Assembly (NCBI GenBank): GCA_002255905.1
Contig: NKIN01000004.1
Span: forward strand, 62,001-126,000
DNA from: Burkholderiales bacterium PBB1
GTDB lineage: Bacteria > Pseudomonadota > Gammaproteobacteria > Burkholderiales > Burkholderiaceae_C
DNA: 64,000 bases
Direction of reading: 5' to 3'
In this document: one piece after another, positions 1-8,137 of the stretch
Layout: each line of letters begins with the position of its first letter
Numbering within the stretch: the stretch's first letter is position 1
Position numbers and translations under genes: made by a program
The notes under the pieces: model-generated
Database searches by the model: none
What the model was told of the DNA's origin: nothing
What the model saw: only the letters and a program-made list of their open reading frames with translations

Positions 1-587
1 AGCATGAACAGCTCGAGCGCCAGCGCCAGCACCATGATCTGGAACAACGAGCGTTTCAGACCACTGACCCCGCCGAGCAGCTGCCGCACCGTCACCGACT
101 GCCGCTCGACACGCGGCCGAAACTCGGGCGTGGGCGTCAGCTCCAGCACCACGCCGGTGTAGTGGTCCGACAACTCGGCCATCGTCAGCCGCCGGATACC
201 ACGCGCTGGATCATGCAGCACGGCCTTGCCGCCACGCAAGGCCACCAGCACGACGAAATGGTTCAGGTCCCAGTGCAGCACGCAGGGCAGCTGCAGCTGC
301 GGCAGGTGCTCGAGATCGGCGCGCAGCGCACGCGGCATCAGCTGCATCTGGCCGGCCATGCGGGTCAGGTCCATCATCGTGGCACCCTTGAGCGACAGCG
401 AGAAGCGCTTGCGCAGCGTCGGCAGGTCGGTCTTCAGCCCGTGGTGCGTGGCCACCATGGCCAGGCAGGCGAGACCGCATTCGGCCTCCTCGGTCTGCAA
501 CAGCATCGGCACCCGCGATTTGCCCCATCCGAGGCGCAGCGCCGACAGCGCGGCTGCCGCCCATCCAGGCCCGTTCGCCTCCTTCAC
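1..587 (-). CDS. Peptidase-domain ABC exporter (C39 type), 5' part only
   Basis: Bacteriocin-type exporter that cleaves double-glycine leaders and moves the product across the inner membrane. The frame stays open to the window edge, so only about 195 N-terminal residues are visible. They form a C39 cysteine peptidase domain: the Gln and catalytic Cys in QTEEAECGLACLAM, the His in LHWDLNHFVVL and the Asp in HDPARG. A hydrophobic stretch (LFQIMVLALALELFML) then opens the membrane domain; the ATPase part lies outside. The GTG start at 587 overlaps the stop of the adaptor gene by four bases (GTGA), implying translational coupling. An ATG about 25 codons in is an alternative start but would sit close to the active-site motif. 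Family is secure; the cargo is inferred to be the small peptide encoded upstream. Confidence 0.86.
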   Translation of the reverse strand, partial: MKEANGPGWAAAALSALRLGWGKSRVPMLLQTEEAECGLACLAMVATHHGLKTDLPTLRKRFSLSLKGATMMDLTRMAGQMQLMPRALRADLEHLPQLQLPCVLHWDLNHFVVLVALRGGKAVLHDPARGIRRLTMAELSDHYTGVVLELTPTPEFRPRVERQSVTVRQLLGGVSGLKRSLFQIMVLALALELFM

Positions 588-1870
588 AGCCGACCCGTGA
601 CGCTCAACAGCGGCTCGAAGATCCACTCGATCAGCCGGCGGCGATCAAGCAAGACGTCGGCCTCGAGCTGCATCCCGGCGACCAGGGGCTGCGCGACACC
701 ATAGGCCTGCACGGACTGCTGATCGAGCGAGACGGTGATTCGGTACAACGGCTCGGCCGTCGCCAACGCACCCTCCGCATTCACGCCAGACACCGCACCG
801 ATCGACAACGGCAGGCTCGCCAGCTCCGCGGCCTGCAAGGGGGTGCGCGAGACTTGCAGCACCTGCCCGGGGTGATGGCCAAACTTTTGGTACGGAAAGG
901 CCTGGTACCGCAGCTGCACCGTCTGCTCGGGTCGCAGGAAGCCAACCGCACTCGAGGGCGCGAACAGCTGCGCCTGCATCTTCGCGCCTTCCGGCAGCAG
1001 GCTGGCCAGCGCGGCTGTGGGGGTGACGCTGTCGCCGGGTGCCGCCAGCACGGCGGTGACCACGCCGGCTCGCGGGGCCCGCACGACGATGCGCTGCAGC
1101 GCGCCGCTCTCGACCGAGGCCTGTGTCAGTTCGGCGAGGCTGCGCTCGATGCCACCGCGTTGCGACTGCGCCTCGAGCTTGCGTTCCTGGCGCTGGGCCT
1201 CGAGCACCCCGATCTCGCGCTGCTGGGCGAGACGCTGGCGTTCGAGCGCCTGGGCCTGCGCGCGCAAACCCAGGATCTCCTCGGCCTTGGTCTGCACATG
1301 GGCGCTCGAGACGAAGTTGTCGGCCTGCAGCGACTGCAGCTGGGCCATGGCTTTCTGCGCCAACGCCAGCCGCTCCTGCTGGAGCGCCGCTTCGGCATCC
1401 ATCTGCTTCAGTTCGCGACGCATGTCCGCGATCTGCTGCGTCAAGGCGGCCACCCGCTCGCTTTCGAGGCGCTGACTCTGTTGGCTGGCTTCTTTCAGGC
1501 TGCGCGCCCGCGCCTCGATGCTGTCCTGCACGGCCGCCTGGGCATCGCCAGAAGCGGTGGACCGGTCGACAGAGATCACGAACAGGATGTCGCCCGAACG
1601 GACCGAGTCGCCCTCGGCCACCCGCCGCTCTACGACGGTACCCGCCTGGGGCGATGGCAGCCGCAGCACACCCTGGTCAGGCACCAGAACGCCGACGACG
1701 TGGGCCTTGCGGGTGTACTCGCCGTGAAACAGGAACCATCCGGTCGCCAGGGCCGTGACGGCGACCAGTCCCGTCAAGACCGAAAACGAAACTGGCCGGA
1801 CCAGTTGGATCCGGCCCAGCCAGGTGTTGCTGCGGTGTTCCAGCGCCTCAAGGCGAAACAGGTCGCTCAT
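584..1870 (-). CDS. HlyD/CvaA-family periplasmic adaptor of peptide export
   Basis: Membrane-fusion protein that would link the C39 exporter to an outer-membrane channel. It has a short cytoplasmic N-terminus, one membrane segment at about residues 28-48, a lipoyl/beta-barrel half, a long Gln/Glu/Ala-rich coiled coil at about 95-240, and a second beta-barrel half with the motif IVVRAPRAGVV. About 428 residues is normal for CvaA-like accessory proteins. The ATG giving MSDLFRLEALEHR is chosen because family members start this way; a GTG five codons upstream (1885) is possible. It lies between the GG-peptide gene (62 bp upstream) and the exporter (4-bp overlap), so the three genes look like one operon. 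No outer-membrane TolC partner is visible in the window. Confidence 0.87.
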   Translation of the reverse strand: MSDLFRLEALEHRSNTWLGRIQLVRPVSFSVLTGLVAVTALATGWFLFHGEYTRKAHVVGVLVPDQGVLRLPSPQAGTVVERRVAEGDSVRSGDILFVISVDRSTASGDAQAAVQDSIEARARSLKEASQQSQRLESERVAALTQQIADMRRELKQMDAEAALQQERLALAQKAMAQLQSLQADNFVSSAHVQTKAEEILGLRAQAQALERQRLAQQREIGVLEAQRQERKLEAQSQRGGIERSLAELTQASVESGALQRIVVRAPRAGVVTAVLAAPGDSVTPTAALASLLPEGAKMQAQLFAPSSAVGFLRPEQTVQLRYQAFPYQKFGHHPGQVLQVSRTPLQAAELASLPLSIGAVSGVNAEGALATAEPLYRITVSLDQQSVQAYGVAQPLVAGMQLEADVLLDRRRLIEWIFEPLLSVTGRL

Positions 1871-1932
1871 GGCTGCAAGTGTCACCGCCCGAGAGGCGGC
1901 GTCTCACGTTCACCGCCGAGAAAAAACCGGAA

Positions 1933-2097
1933 TCACCAGCGGCGGCCGGGTGCACCACCGCTGACTTCGCGCAGCTCTTCGGCTTTCAACTCGCGGGGGC
2001 CATTCACGGGCTCACGGCGCTGCTTGGCAGGGGTGTCCGTCGTCTTGGCGACAGGGGCTTGGCGAAACACTGGCGCGGTGAAGGGCAATTTACGCAT
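1933..2097 (-). CDS. Short double-glycine precursor peptide (54 aa)
   Basis: A small gene starting MRKLPFTAPVF and ending with the leader-type motif LKAEELREVSGG followed by only APGRRW. The ELxxVSGG pattern is the classic recognition site of C39 peptidases, and a C39 exporter and adaptor lie directly downstream. The GG pair is at residues 47-48, so cleavage would free a six-residue tail, far shorter than a bacteriocin. The start is set by a GAGGAG ribosome site six bases before the ATG; a longer frame from 2130 lacks one. Basic residues are frequent and there are no cysteines. It could be a signal peptide precursor, a substrate remnant, or a peptide whose N-terminal part is the active one. 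Coding status is supported by the ribosome site, motif and context; function is inference. Confidence 0.62.
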   Translation of the reverse strand: MRKLPFTAPVFRQAPVAKTTDTPAKQRREPVNGPRELKAEELREVSGGAPGRRW

Positions 2098-2124
2098 GTG
2101 AAACTCCTCAGAGGGGTGGACGGG

Positions 2125-2147
2125 ATGCACTCCGTGTGCATGGAGTG
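2125..2147. promoter_or_regulatory. Nested inverted repeats upstream of the GG-peptide gene
   Basis: Two overlapping perfect inverted repeats lie 28-50 bases upstream of the peptide start: ATGCAC/GTGCAT with a 5-base spacer (2125-2141) and CACTCC/GGAGTG with an 8-base spacer (2128-2147). They sit in the 138-bp gap between the LuxR-type gene and the peptide gene, where an operator or an mRNA hairpin near the leader would be expected. The sequence is not a canonical lux box. Binding by the neighbouring regulator is a guess from position. Confidence 0.4.
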
Positions 2148-2235
2148 ATTCCAGCAGCTCCCCTGCCGTTTCATAACTGTCAACTCTTACAGCTTGCGCT
2201 CAGCCCCGCGGGCGACTACCCGTTCACACCAACGC

Positions 2236-2949
2236 TCAAAAAATCAGCTTCAGCCGGAGCGCCTTGAGCACGGCCTGATGCTTGTTCACGCAATCGAGCT
2301 TGTGCGTCGCGTTGGTGAGGTGCAGCACTGCGGTGCGTTCACTGATCCCGAGGATGTTGCCCACCTCCCAGGCCGTCTTGCCTTCCATCGTCCAGCGCAG
2401 GCTCTCCAGCTCGCGGGGCGTCAGAGACACCGCACGGGCGTCCGGCACGGTCGGCAGCAGCACCCGTGAAGCGGCATCCTGGGCGAGGACGGCAAACAGC
2501 TGGAGATCGGCGACCATGCGGGTGAGCTCCTGCGACGCATGGGGCAGCGGGCGGTCTCGGTCGACGCCAAGCACGAAGTGCCGGCCTTCAGGCAGGTGCA
2601 GTGCCAGGCAGATGCCCGTGCGATATCCGTAACGTGCCTGCGCTTCCCACATCTCCGACTGACCGGCCGAGATGTAGGTCGTCTGGTCCCAGATGATGGG
2701 CACGCTCTTGCGCTTGCAATGCTGCATCACGGGGTCGTTCGCGCACTTGGCTCCTTCCTCGAGCGTCGCACTGAACGCCGGCGGCGCGTTGTCGATGGCG
2801 ATGAATTCGGTGTCGCCCAGGAAGTGGTCGATGACGGTGATGGCCGACACGGTGTCGAACCCCAGGCCACGGGCAAAGCCAACGATCTCCGATTGCAGAT
2901 CGTCACGGCTTTGCGCCTCGAACACCGATGAAAAGCCACCCTGAAGCAT
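2236..2949 (-). CDS. LuxR-family regulator with autoinducer-binding domain (LuxR solo)
   Basis: Transcription factor of 237 residues: an N-terminal autoinducer-binding domain (about 15-155) and a C-terminal LuxR helix-turn-helix (about 175-235, starting LTPRELESLRW). Relative to TraR, the Asp-Pro pair (ANDPVMQH), the Trp of PIIWDQ and a Gly in YGYRTG are kept. The positions matching Trp57 and Tyr61 are Phe and Leu, judged by counting back from the Asp-Pro. Such changes are typical of LuxR solos that bind something other than an acyl-homoserine lactone. No luxI-like synthase is in the window. The gene reads in the same direction as the GG-peptide/exporter genes, 138 bp upstream, so a sensing role for this locus is plausible but unproven. 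Confidence 0.9.
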   Translation of the reverse strand: MLQGGFSSVFEAQSRDDLQSEIVGFARGLGFDTVSAITVIDHFLGDTEFIAIDNAPPAFSATLEEGAKCANDPVMQHCKRKSVPIIWDQTTYISAGQSEMWEAQARYGYRTGICLALHLPEGRHFVLGVDRDRPLPHASQELTRMVADLQLFAVLAQDAASRVLLPTVPDARAVSLTPRELESLRWTMEGKTAWEVGNILGISERTAVLHLTNATHKLDCVNKHQAVLKALRLKLIF

Positions 2950-3154
2950 CAGAAACCGATCACTCCCGAACGCCCGACATTCGCTGTCTCCTCACCACAC
3001 ACCTGCAAACTTTGACAGGTGGCAAGCTCGACAAACCCGCCGACACTGCTGCAAAAGGCGGCCCGGTGACCGCTCTGGCGAAAGGCGGTACTCCATGACT
3101 CCCCCGTGGACAGTGCGTGCATGGCCCCCTCTATTGTGGCAGGCGGACTCTACG

Positions 3155-3469
3155 ATGGATTTGTGCCTGACACACATGCACACCCGCGTCGTGCATTCCG
3201 GCTTGCCGGACTCACCCTGCTGCGGGCAGACCCTGTGGGCCCGCACCAGCGACGACACCACCGCGGGCGTGGCCTGGGATTGGGTACAGCTGCACCAGGG
3301 TGTGGTCGCCATGGCCGATCCGATGGGCCTGGTGACCAACCTGATGCTGCTGGATGCCCACGGCGAGCCGATCCCCTCGTTGCAGGCAACACTGCATCTG
3401 AACGAGATCGTGCACGCCTTGCCCTGGCAGACCGAGGTCGAACGCGCCCTGGCTCGGATGGCTGCCTGA
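3155..3469 (+). CDS. Conserved-looking hypothetical protein (104 aa)
   Basis: Small soluble protein without a recognised domain. It has a Cys pair near the N-terminus (SPCCGQTLW) and a stretch containing ADPMGLVTNLMLL. The start giving MDLCLTHMHTR is chosen as the first plausible Met after a region that looks like promoter; an ATG at 3176 and one at 3095 are alternatives. It is divergent from the LuxR-type gene and convergent with the GNAT gene. Amino-acid composition looks like a real protein rather than a shadow, and no competing frame on either strand is better. No function is proposed. Confidence 0.55.
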   Translation: MDLCLTHMHTRVVHSGLPDSPCCGQTLWARTSDDTTAGVAWDWVQLHQGVVAMADPMGLVTNLMLLDAHGEPIPSLQATLHLNEIVHALPWQTEVERALARMAA

Positions 3470-3509
3470 GCTCTGCCGAGTTGGCAGCGCCGCCCTGGGG
3501 TGTGCAGCG

Positions 3510-3995
3510 TCAACCCGGACGGCACATCTCGATGTGCGGGATGCCCACATCGAGATAGACCTCCCCCTCGGCCTGAAACCCCTCGGCGCGGTAGAAGTCC
3601 TGCAGGTGACTCTGCGCGGACAGGCGAATTCCAAGTCCGGGGTACTCGGCCTCCGCCAGCGCAACCGCTTGTCGCACCAGTGCCCGGCCGAGCCCGACAC
3701 CACGGCCCGCGCCGAATGTCAGCACGCGGCCGATGGCTGGTTCCCGGTACTTGACCCCAGGCGCCAGGATCCGCGCGTACGCCAGCGGCATGACTTGCTC
3801 GGCGGACCACGCGGCCAGGTGCCACGCCGCCTCGTCCCAACCGTCCACATCGAGATAGGCACACTGCTGCTCGACGCAGAACACCTGCTGCCGCGCCATG
3901 TAGATGTATTGCAGTTCGCGCACGCCGAGCTCATCGAAGCGGCAGCAGCGCCACGGGGCGCAGAGAGGGGTCGCGGTCAACATGGGTCGGATCAT
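3510..3995 (-). CDS. GNAT acetyltransferase, ElaA type
   Basis: Predicted N-acetyltransferase of the small ElaA family (about 162 residues; family members are about 150). The N-terminal signature RFDELGVRELQYIYMARQQV with VFCVEQQCAYLDVDG is typical. The acetyl-CoA loop reads GAGRGVGLGRALV, and the C-terminal part has LSAQSHLQDFYRAEGF, the usual last strand and helix. The substrate is unknown for the family. The start is uncertain: ATGs at 4025, 3995 and 3983 are in frame and none has a strong ribosome site. The gene follows the ABC permease gene on the same strand and may be its last operon member. Confidence 0.85.
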   Translation of the reverse strand: MIRPMLTATPLCAPWRCCRFDELGVRELQYIYMARQQVFCVEQQCAYLDVDGWDEAAWHLAAWSAEQVMPLAYARILAPGVKYREPAIGRVLTFGAGRGVGLGRALVRQAVALAEAEYPGLGIRLSAQSHLQDFYRAEGFQAEGEVYLDVGIPHIEMCRPG

Positions 3996-4031
3996 GCCGT
4001 GTCGAAGGGTGGGGGCGGGCAGCAACGCCGT

Positions 4032-5204
4032 TCAGCGGACGGCCGCGTCGTTCAAGCGCCGCGCCACCCACCTCAGGCACAGCCAGGTCAGGCCCACGCA
4101 CACCGCGAGGGGGGCTGCCAGGTCGTCCGCACCCATCGCCTCACCTTTCAGCACGCGCGCCATCAGCGTCGATTGAGCCAGGGCAGGCAGCCACAGGTGC
4201 CAGGGCGACTCGCCGCTCTGGTCGAACACCGTCACCAGAGGGAGCAGCGACACCGCCGCCAGCACCACGGTGCTGCTGGCCTGCGCCTCCTTGAAACTCT
4301 TGCAGCGGATCGCGATCGCCATCAGCAGCGCCGACATCGCTGCGGCAAACGGCACCAGCAGCGCAATGAACGCCAGAGCCTCCGGAACGCCGTACTGAAA
4401 CATCGCCTGCAGGGTGTCGCTGCGCAGCAGCCATTGCGCCGGGATGAAGCTGAAGCAGCTCAGCGCGGCGATCAGCACGGCCACGCTGGCCACCGCGCCC
4501 CACTTGCCCAGCACGATGGCGCTGCGCCGCGCCGGATTCATCAACAGTGGTTCCAGCGATCCGCGCTCGCGCTCGCCCGCGGTGGTGTCCAACGCGGCGT
4601 TCAGCGCGCCATACAGCACGGCCATGATCACGAAGAACGGCAGCATCCCGGTGATCTGGGCGGCACGGGTGCGCGCGCTGGCCAGATCGCGCTCCTGAAC
4701 CTCGAACGGCTCGAGCAGTTCGGTGGCCACGCCCCTCAGCGCCAGCGTCAGCACGGTGCGCTCCTGCGCGTAGGCGGCCAGCAGCCGCTGCACCCGAGCC
4801 GCACCGGCTTGCGCCTGCGCATTGCCACTGTCGCTGACCACCTCGATCGTCGGCGCCTCGCCGCGCGTCACCGCGGTGTCGAACCCCGCCGGGACCACCA
4901 CCACCGGATCCGACCACTTTCTTGCGCGCAGCTGCGCTTCGTAGTCGGCCGGCGGCGCCTTGACGATGCGGGTTTGCCGCTGCAGGAAGTTGACCAGGCC
5001 GGGCGCGTTCTGCGCTCCATCGACATAGACGAAGCGGCCCTCCGCACTGGCCTCGAAGCTGGCCAGCAGCGCCGACAGCGCCACCAGCAGCAACGGGCCC
5101 ATCAGCACGCTGCTGAACAACACGACCATCAGCGTGCGCCGATCGCGCAGGGCATCGACCACTTCCTTCCTGTACACGGCCCAGGCGGCGCGGGTGGTGC
5201 TCAT
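4032..5204 (-). CDS. natB: ABC-2 type exporter permease, NatB-like
   Basis: Integral membrane half of an ABC-2 exporter (390 residues). After an N-terminal segment (TLMVVLFSSVLMGPLLLVAL) comes a large extracytoplasmic region of about 150 residues, then five or more membrane helices in the C-terminal half. The loop ERERGSLEPLLMNPARRSAIV is the typical coupling motif of the NatB/YhaP group, which exports sodium in Bacillus; the substrate here is unknown. The ATG overlaps the stop of the ATPase gene (ATGA at 5201-5204), so the two are translationally coupled. Family confident, substrate not. Confidence 0.85.
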   Translation of the reverse strand: MSTTRAAWAVYRKEVVDALRDRRTLMVVLFSSVLMGPLLLVALSALLASFEASAEGRFVYVDGAQNAPGLVNFLQRQTRIVKAPPADYEAQLRARKWSDPVVVVPAGFDTAVTRGEAPTIEVVSDSGNAQAQAGAARVQRLLAAYAQERTVLTLALRGVATELLEPFEVQERDLASARTRAAQITGMLPFFVIMAVLYGALNAALDTTAGERERGSLEPLLMNPARRSAIVLGKWGAVASVAVLIAALSCFSFIPAQWLLRSDTLQAMFQYGVPEALAFIALLVPFAAAMSALLMAIAIRCKSFKEAQASSTVVLAAVSLLPLVTVFDQSGESPWHLWLPALAQSTLMARVLKGEAMGADDLAAPLAVCVGLTWLCLRWVARRLNDAAVR

Positions 5205-6016
5205 GCGCCAGCCTCTCCGAATGCTGCGGGCGCCGGCGCGGGCCCGAAGGCCAGGCGCACGAAGGCCTCCTCGAAGTCGCGCTGCCCGGTCTGGGCCAGC
5301 AACTCGTGCACTGACCCTGCGGCCACGCTGCGGCCACCCGACACCACCACCACGTGGTCGCAGAGCCGTTCGACCTCCTGCATGATGTGCGTCGAGAACA
5401 CGATGCATTTGCCGCCGCCCTCGGCGGTGCGCAGAAAGCGCAGCGACTCCCGCAGGCCGCGAGTGGCGGTCACGTCGAGCCCGTTGGTCGGCTCGTCCAG
5501 CACGATGTTCGCCGGGTCATGCACCAGCGCACGGGCCAGTGCCACCTTCATTCGTTCACCCTGGCTGAAGCCCTCGGTGCGGCGATCGAGCAGCGGCTTG
5601 AACGCCAGCATGTCGGCCAGCACGGCGGCCCGTGCCTCGGCCTGGTCGCGATCCAGCCCCTGCAGTGCCCCGTAGTAGGCGATGTTTTCGCGCGCCGTGA
5701 GCCGCGGGTACAGCCCGCGCGCATCGCTGAGGACGCCCATGCGCGCCAGTGCTCCGCGCGGATGGGTGGCCACGTCGATGCCGTCCACCGTCATCTGGCC
5801 GGCGTCCGGCGCGATCAAGCCGGCCAGCATCCGCAAGCTGGTCGTCTTGCCGGCGCCGTTGGGGCCCAGCAGACCGGTGATGCGTCCGTCGGCCGCAACG
5901 AAGCCGACGTCCTGGACCGCGGCGACACCGATCGGGGCCGGTCGGCGCATCAGGGCGTCGCGCAGGCTGCGTGCCGGGGGTGCAAAGCGCTTGGCCAGGC
6001 CCTCGACGACGATCAC
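5201..6016 (-). CDS. natA: ABC exporter ATPase, NatA-like
   Basis: Nucleotide-binding subunit (271 residues) partnering the permease downstream. Walker A is GPNGAGKT at about residues 51-58, the signature is FSQGERMKVALARAL, Walker B is NIVLDEPTNGLD, and the switch His is in FSTHIMQEVE. The start is a GTG with a good GAGGAGGA ribosome site; it overlaps the stop of the hydrolase gene (GTGA). A longer in-frame ATG start lies inside the hydrolase gene and is rejected. The chain hydrolase-natA-natB with two 4-bp overlaps shows a single transcription unit. Confidence 0.88.
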   Translation of the reverse strand: MIVVEGLAKRFAPPARSLRDALMRRPAPIGVAAVQDVGFVAADGRITGLLGPNGAGKTTSLRMLAGLIAPDAGQMTVDGIDVATHPRGALARMGVLSDARGLYPRLTARENIAYYGALQGLDRDQAEARAAVLADMLAFKPLLDRRTEGFSQGERMKVALARALVHDPANIVLDEPTNGLDVTATRGLRESLRFLRTAEGGGKCIVFSTHIMQEVERLCDHVVVVSGGRSVAAGSVHELLAQTGQRDFEEAFVRLAFGPAPAPAAFGEAGA

Positions 6017-7563
6017 CGGGCGTCCTCCTCGGCCCGGGAGGCTGACGGTTTCGGCAGGGCCGGCGGCAGGCCCTTCATGGGCTCGAACGCAGGTGGTCGC
6101 GGCACCTGTGCAACGCAGGTCGCATCGATGCCCAGGGCATGGGCATCGTCTGCGGCGTCGATGAAGCGGAACATGAGGTCGCGCACGCAACCGATGCCCA
6201 TCAAGCCATGTCCGGCGTTGGCCACGGTCACCTGCCTTGCCTGCGCGCCGAGGGCACGTGCCACCCGGTCGGCATGGCGTGGCGGGGTGGCCGGATCGAG
6301 CCCGCCGCTCAGCAGCAGTGTGGCCGACGCGGCTGGCGGCACGACGTAGAACGCCTCGGGCACGCTGCCGCGTGGCCAGAACGCACAGGCACGCCGGTAG
6401 AGTTGCCCGGCCAGATCGATGAAGGGCGCGGGGGTCGATGCACCGCCCGCACCCGACGACCCGGTCGGCAGGTCGCGCTCCAGTCGGGGGCCATCCTCCG
6501 CGCACAGCACGCTGAGATGCATGCCCATCGCCACCGTGCCGCCACGCCGACTGGCCAGCGCCTCGGCCAGGCCCAGCAGCGGCTCGTAGCGCCCACGCGC
6601 CGCCTCGCCTATGGCCTGCGGCAGGCCGGCCGCCAACGATGGCGCATACAACGGCCCGCGCACGGCGGCAAGCACCCGCTCGGCATCGAGGGTGAAGTGC
6701 TCGCGCTGGCCGGTCAATGGATGGAGGGCACTCACGGGCTTGGGCAGGCTGGCCAACAGCGACTGCCAATCGGCACGCAGCATCGGGTGCGAACGCTGAC
6801 AGACCGGGCTGCGTTCGCAATCCACCAGCATCGCGTCGAGCGCGGCCTGGGTATCGATGCCACCACTGACCGGCAGCACCATGTCGGGCGGCGCCACACC
6901 GTCGAGCACGCTGCGGCGCAAGCGCTGCGGGAACAGCCGCGCGTACTCCAGCGCCGCGCGCGTGCCGTACGAGGCACCGACCAGATTGATGCGCTCGGCG
7001 CCGAGCCGGGCACGCACCGCGTCGAGATCCTGCATCGCGATCGTGGTGGTGAAAAAGCGCAGGTCATCGGCAGCGCGCAGCGGCGCCGTGGCGGCCAGAC
7101 GGGTCAGGCAAGCCCGCAGCTGAGCCACTTGCGCGTCGATGCCAGCGGGCTCGGACAGCGACGCATGCCGGCGGTCGTCGCATTCCAGTGGCGTCGAGCG
7201 GCCGGTGCCGCGCTGGTCGACGAAGACGATGTCGCGCCGGTTGTTCAGCCGGGCGAACAGTGGCAGCACGGCCGGCGCCAACGCGATGGCGCTCTGCCCC
7301 GGGCCGCCGGCCAACAGAAACACCGGATCGGGCAGCCGCCGGCGTGCCACGGCAGGCACCACCACGAAGTGGATATCGATCGCCGGTCCACCCGGCTGGG
7401 CCGGATCGAGCGGGCGATGCACCACCCCGCAGCGCACCTCGTGGGCCACGCCCGGCACGCGGCACGGTGCGGTCGCCTCGGCGGATTGCGCCCACGATGC
7501 CGGTATCCAGAGCGCCGCCACCACGGCGAACGCCACGGCTCGGCACGCCCCGAATTGTTTCAA
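6013..7563 (-). CDS. Secreted alpha/beta-hydrolase, tripeptidyl-aminopeptidase type
   Basis: Exported serine hydrolase of about 516 residues. A TTG start overlapping the upstream stop (TTGA) gives a signal peptide ending near WAQSAEA. Then come the oxyanion region LLAGGPGQSA, the strand FVDQRGTGRS, the nucleophile elbow GASYGTR, the Asp in SGGLDPATPPRH and the His in NAGHGLMG. The C-terminal TAP-like part fits the proline-iminopeptidase/tripeptidyl-aminopeptidase group. The longer reading frame up to 7701 overlaps the glutaredoxin-like gene and is unlikely. It sits in an operon with an ABC exporter and a glutaredoxin-like gene, a linkage with no obvious common pathway. Confidence 0.85.
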   Translation of the reverse strand: MKQFGACRAVAFAVVAALWIPASWAQSAEATAPCRVPGVAHEVRCGVVHRPLDPAQPGGPAIDIHFVVVPAVARRRLPDPVFLLAGGPGQSAIALAPAVLPLFARLNNRRDIVFVDQRGTGRSTPLECDDRRHASLSEPAGIDAQVAQLRACLTRLAATAPLRAADDLRFFTTTIAMQDLDAVRARLGAERINLVGASYGTRAALEYARLFPQRLRRSVLDGVAPPDMVLPVSGGIDTQAALDAMLVDCERSPVCQRSHPMLRADWQSLLASLPKPVSALHPLTGQREHFTLDAERVLAAVRGPLYAPSLAAGLPQAIGEAARGRYEPLLGLAEALASRRGGTVAMGMHLSVLCAEDGPRLERDLPTGSSGAGGASTPAPFIDLAGQLYRRACAFWPRGSVPEAFYVVPPAASATLLLSGGLDPATPPRHADRVARALGAQARQVTVANAGHGLMGIGCVRDLMFRFIDAADDAHALGIDATCVAQVPRPPAFEPMKGLPPALPKPSASRAEEDAR

Positions 7564-7925
7564 GCGAGCAGCCGCTTCAGCTCGCCGGTTGCGATCAACT
7601 TCGTCAGGTCGTCGGCACCGCCGATCAGCACGCCCTTGACGAAAACCAAGGGGAACGTCGGCCAGCCCGACCACATCTTCAGCGCCAGCCGCTCGCGCCA
7701 CCGGCTGAGGTAGCTGCCGTATTCCAGGTAGTGGTAAGACACCGCCGCCGCGTCGAGCGCCTTGCGCGCCCGCTTGCAGAACGGATTGCCGGCCATGCCC
7801 ACCACCAGCACCGCATTCGACATCGAGGCGGCCTGCACGTTGTGCACCACTTCGATGTGCAGGTGTTCGACGGTGTCCCGTATGGCGGGATGCAAACGGG
7901 TGTCTTCGAGCACGGCGCGGGGCAT
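7560..7925 (-). CDS. Glutaredoxin-like protein with an altered active site
   Basis: Thioredoxin-fold protein of 121 residues. After about 35 extra N-terminal residues the fold begins with NAVLVVGMAGNPFCKRARKAL, where a glutaredoxin has CPYC or CGFS. The first Cys is Asn, leaving one Cys. The cis-Pro loop is GWPTFPLVFVKG and the glutathione-side motif is GGADDL, both well kept. ATG at 7925 is preferred because AAGGAG lies six bases upstream; a TTG two codons earlier is less likely. A monothiol or redox-inactive role is inferred. Its stop overlaps the start of the hydrolase gene by four bases. Confidence 0.82.
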   Translation of the reverse strand: MPRAVLEDTRLHPAIRDTVEHLHIEVVHNVQAASMSNAVLVVGMAGNPFCKRARKALDAAAVSYHYLEYGSYLSRWRERLALKMWSGWPTFPLVFVKGVLIGGADDLTKLIATGELKRLLA

Positions 7926-8137
7926 CAGCAACTCCTTGGGCTGTCAGGTCGGGTCGATACGCAACCTCCCGAAGCGTAGCCGAGTGTGCCGGTCATCGAA
8001 ACCACAGGCCGATTCGTTACCGCGGTTCTCGTACAGAATTCCGGCGCCGCGACGGCGGCTCGGATCATGCTATGGGGCTCTCGCGCCCGCCACCGCCATC
8101 CTCGATGGCACCCTGACACGACAAGGATCACATCGCC

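Noticed and set aside
854-2101. Long plus-strand frame opposite the HlyD-like gene
   Set aside because: Antisense to a clear family member; composition is that of a high-GC shadow frame.
2098-2130. Longer form of the GG peptide starting at 2130
   Set aside because: The upstream start has no ribosome site and lies in the inverted repeats; the ATG at 2097 has GAGGAG at six bases.
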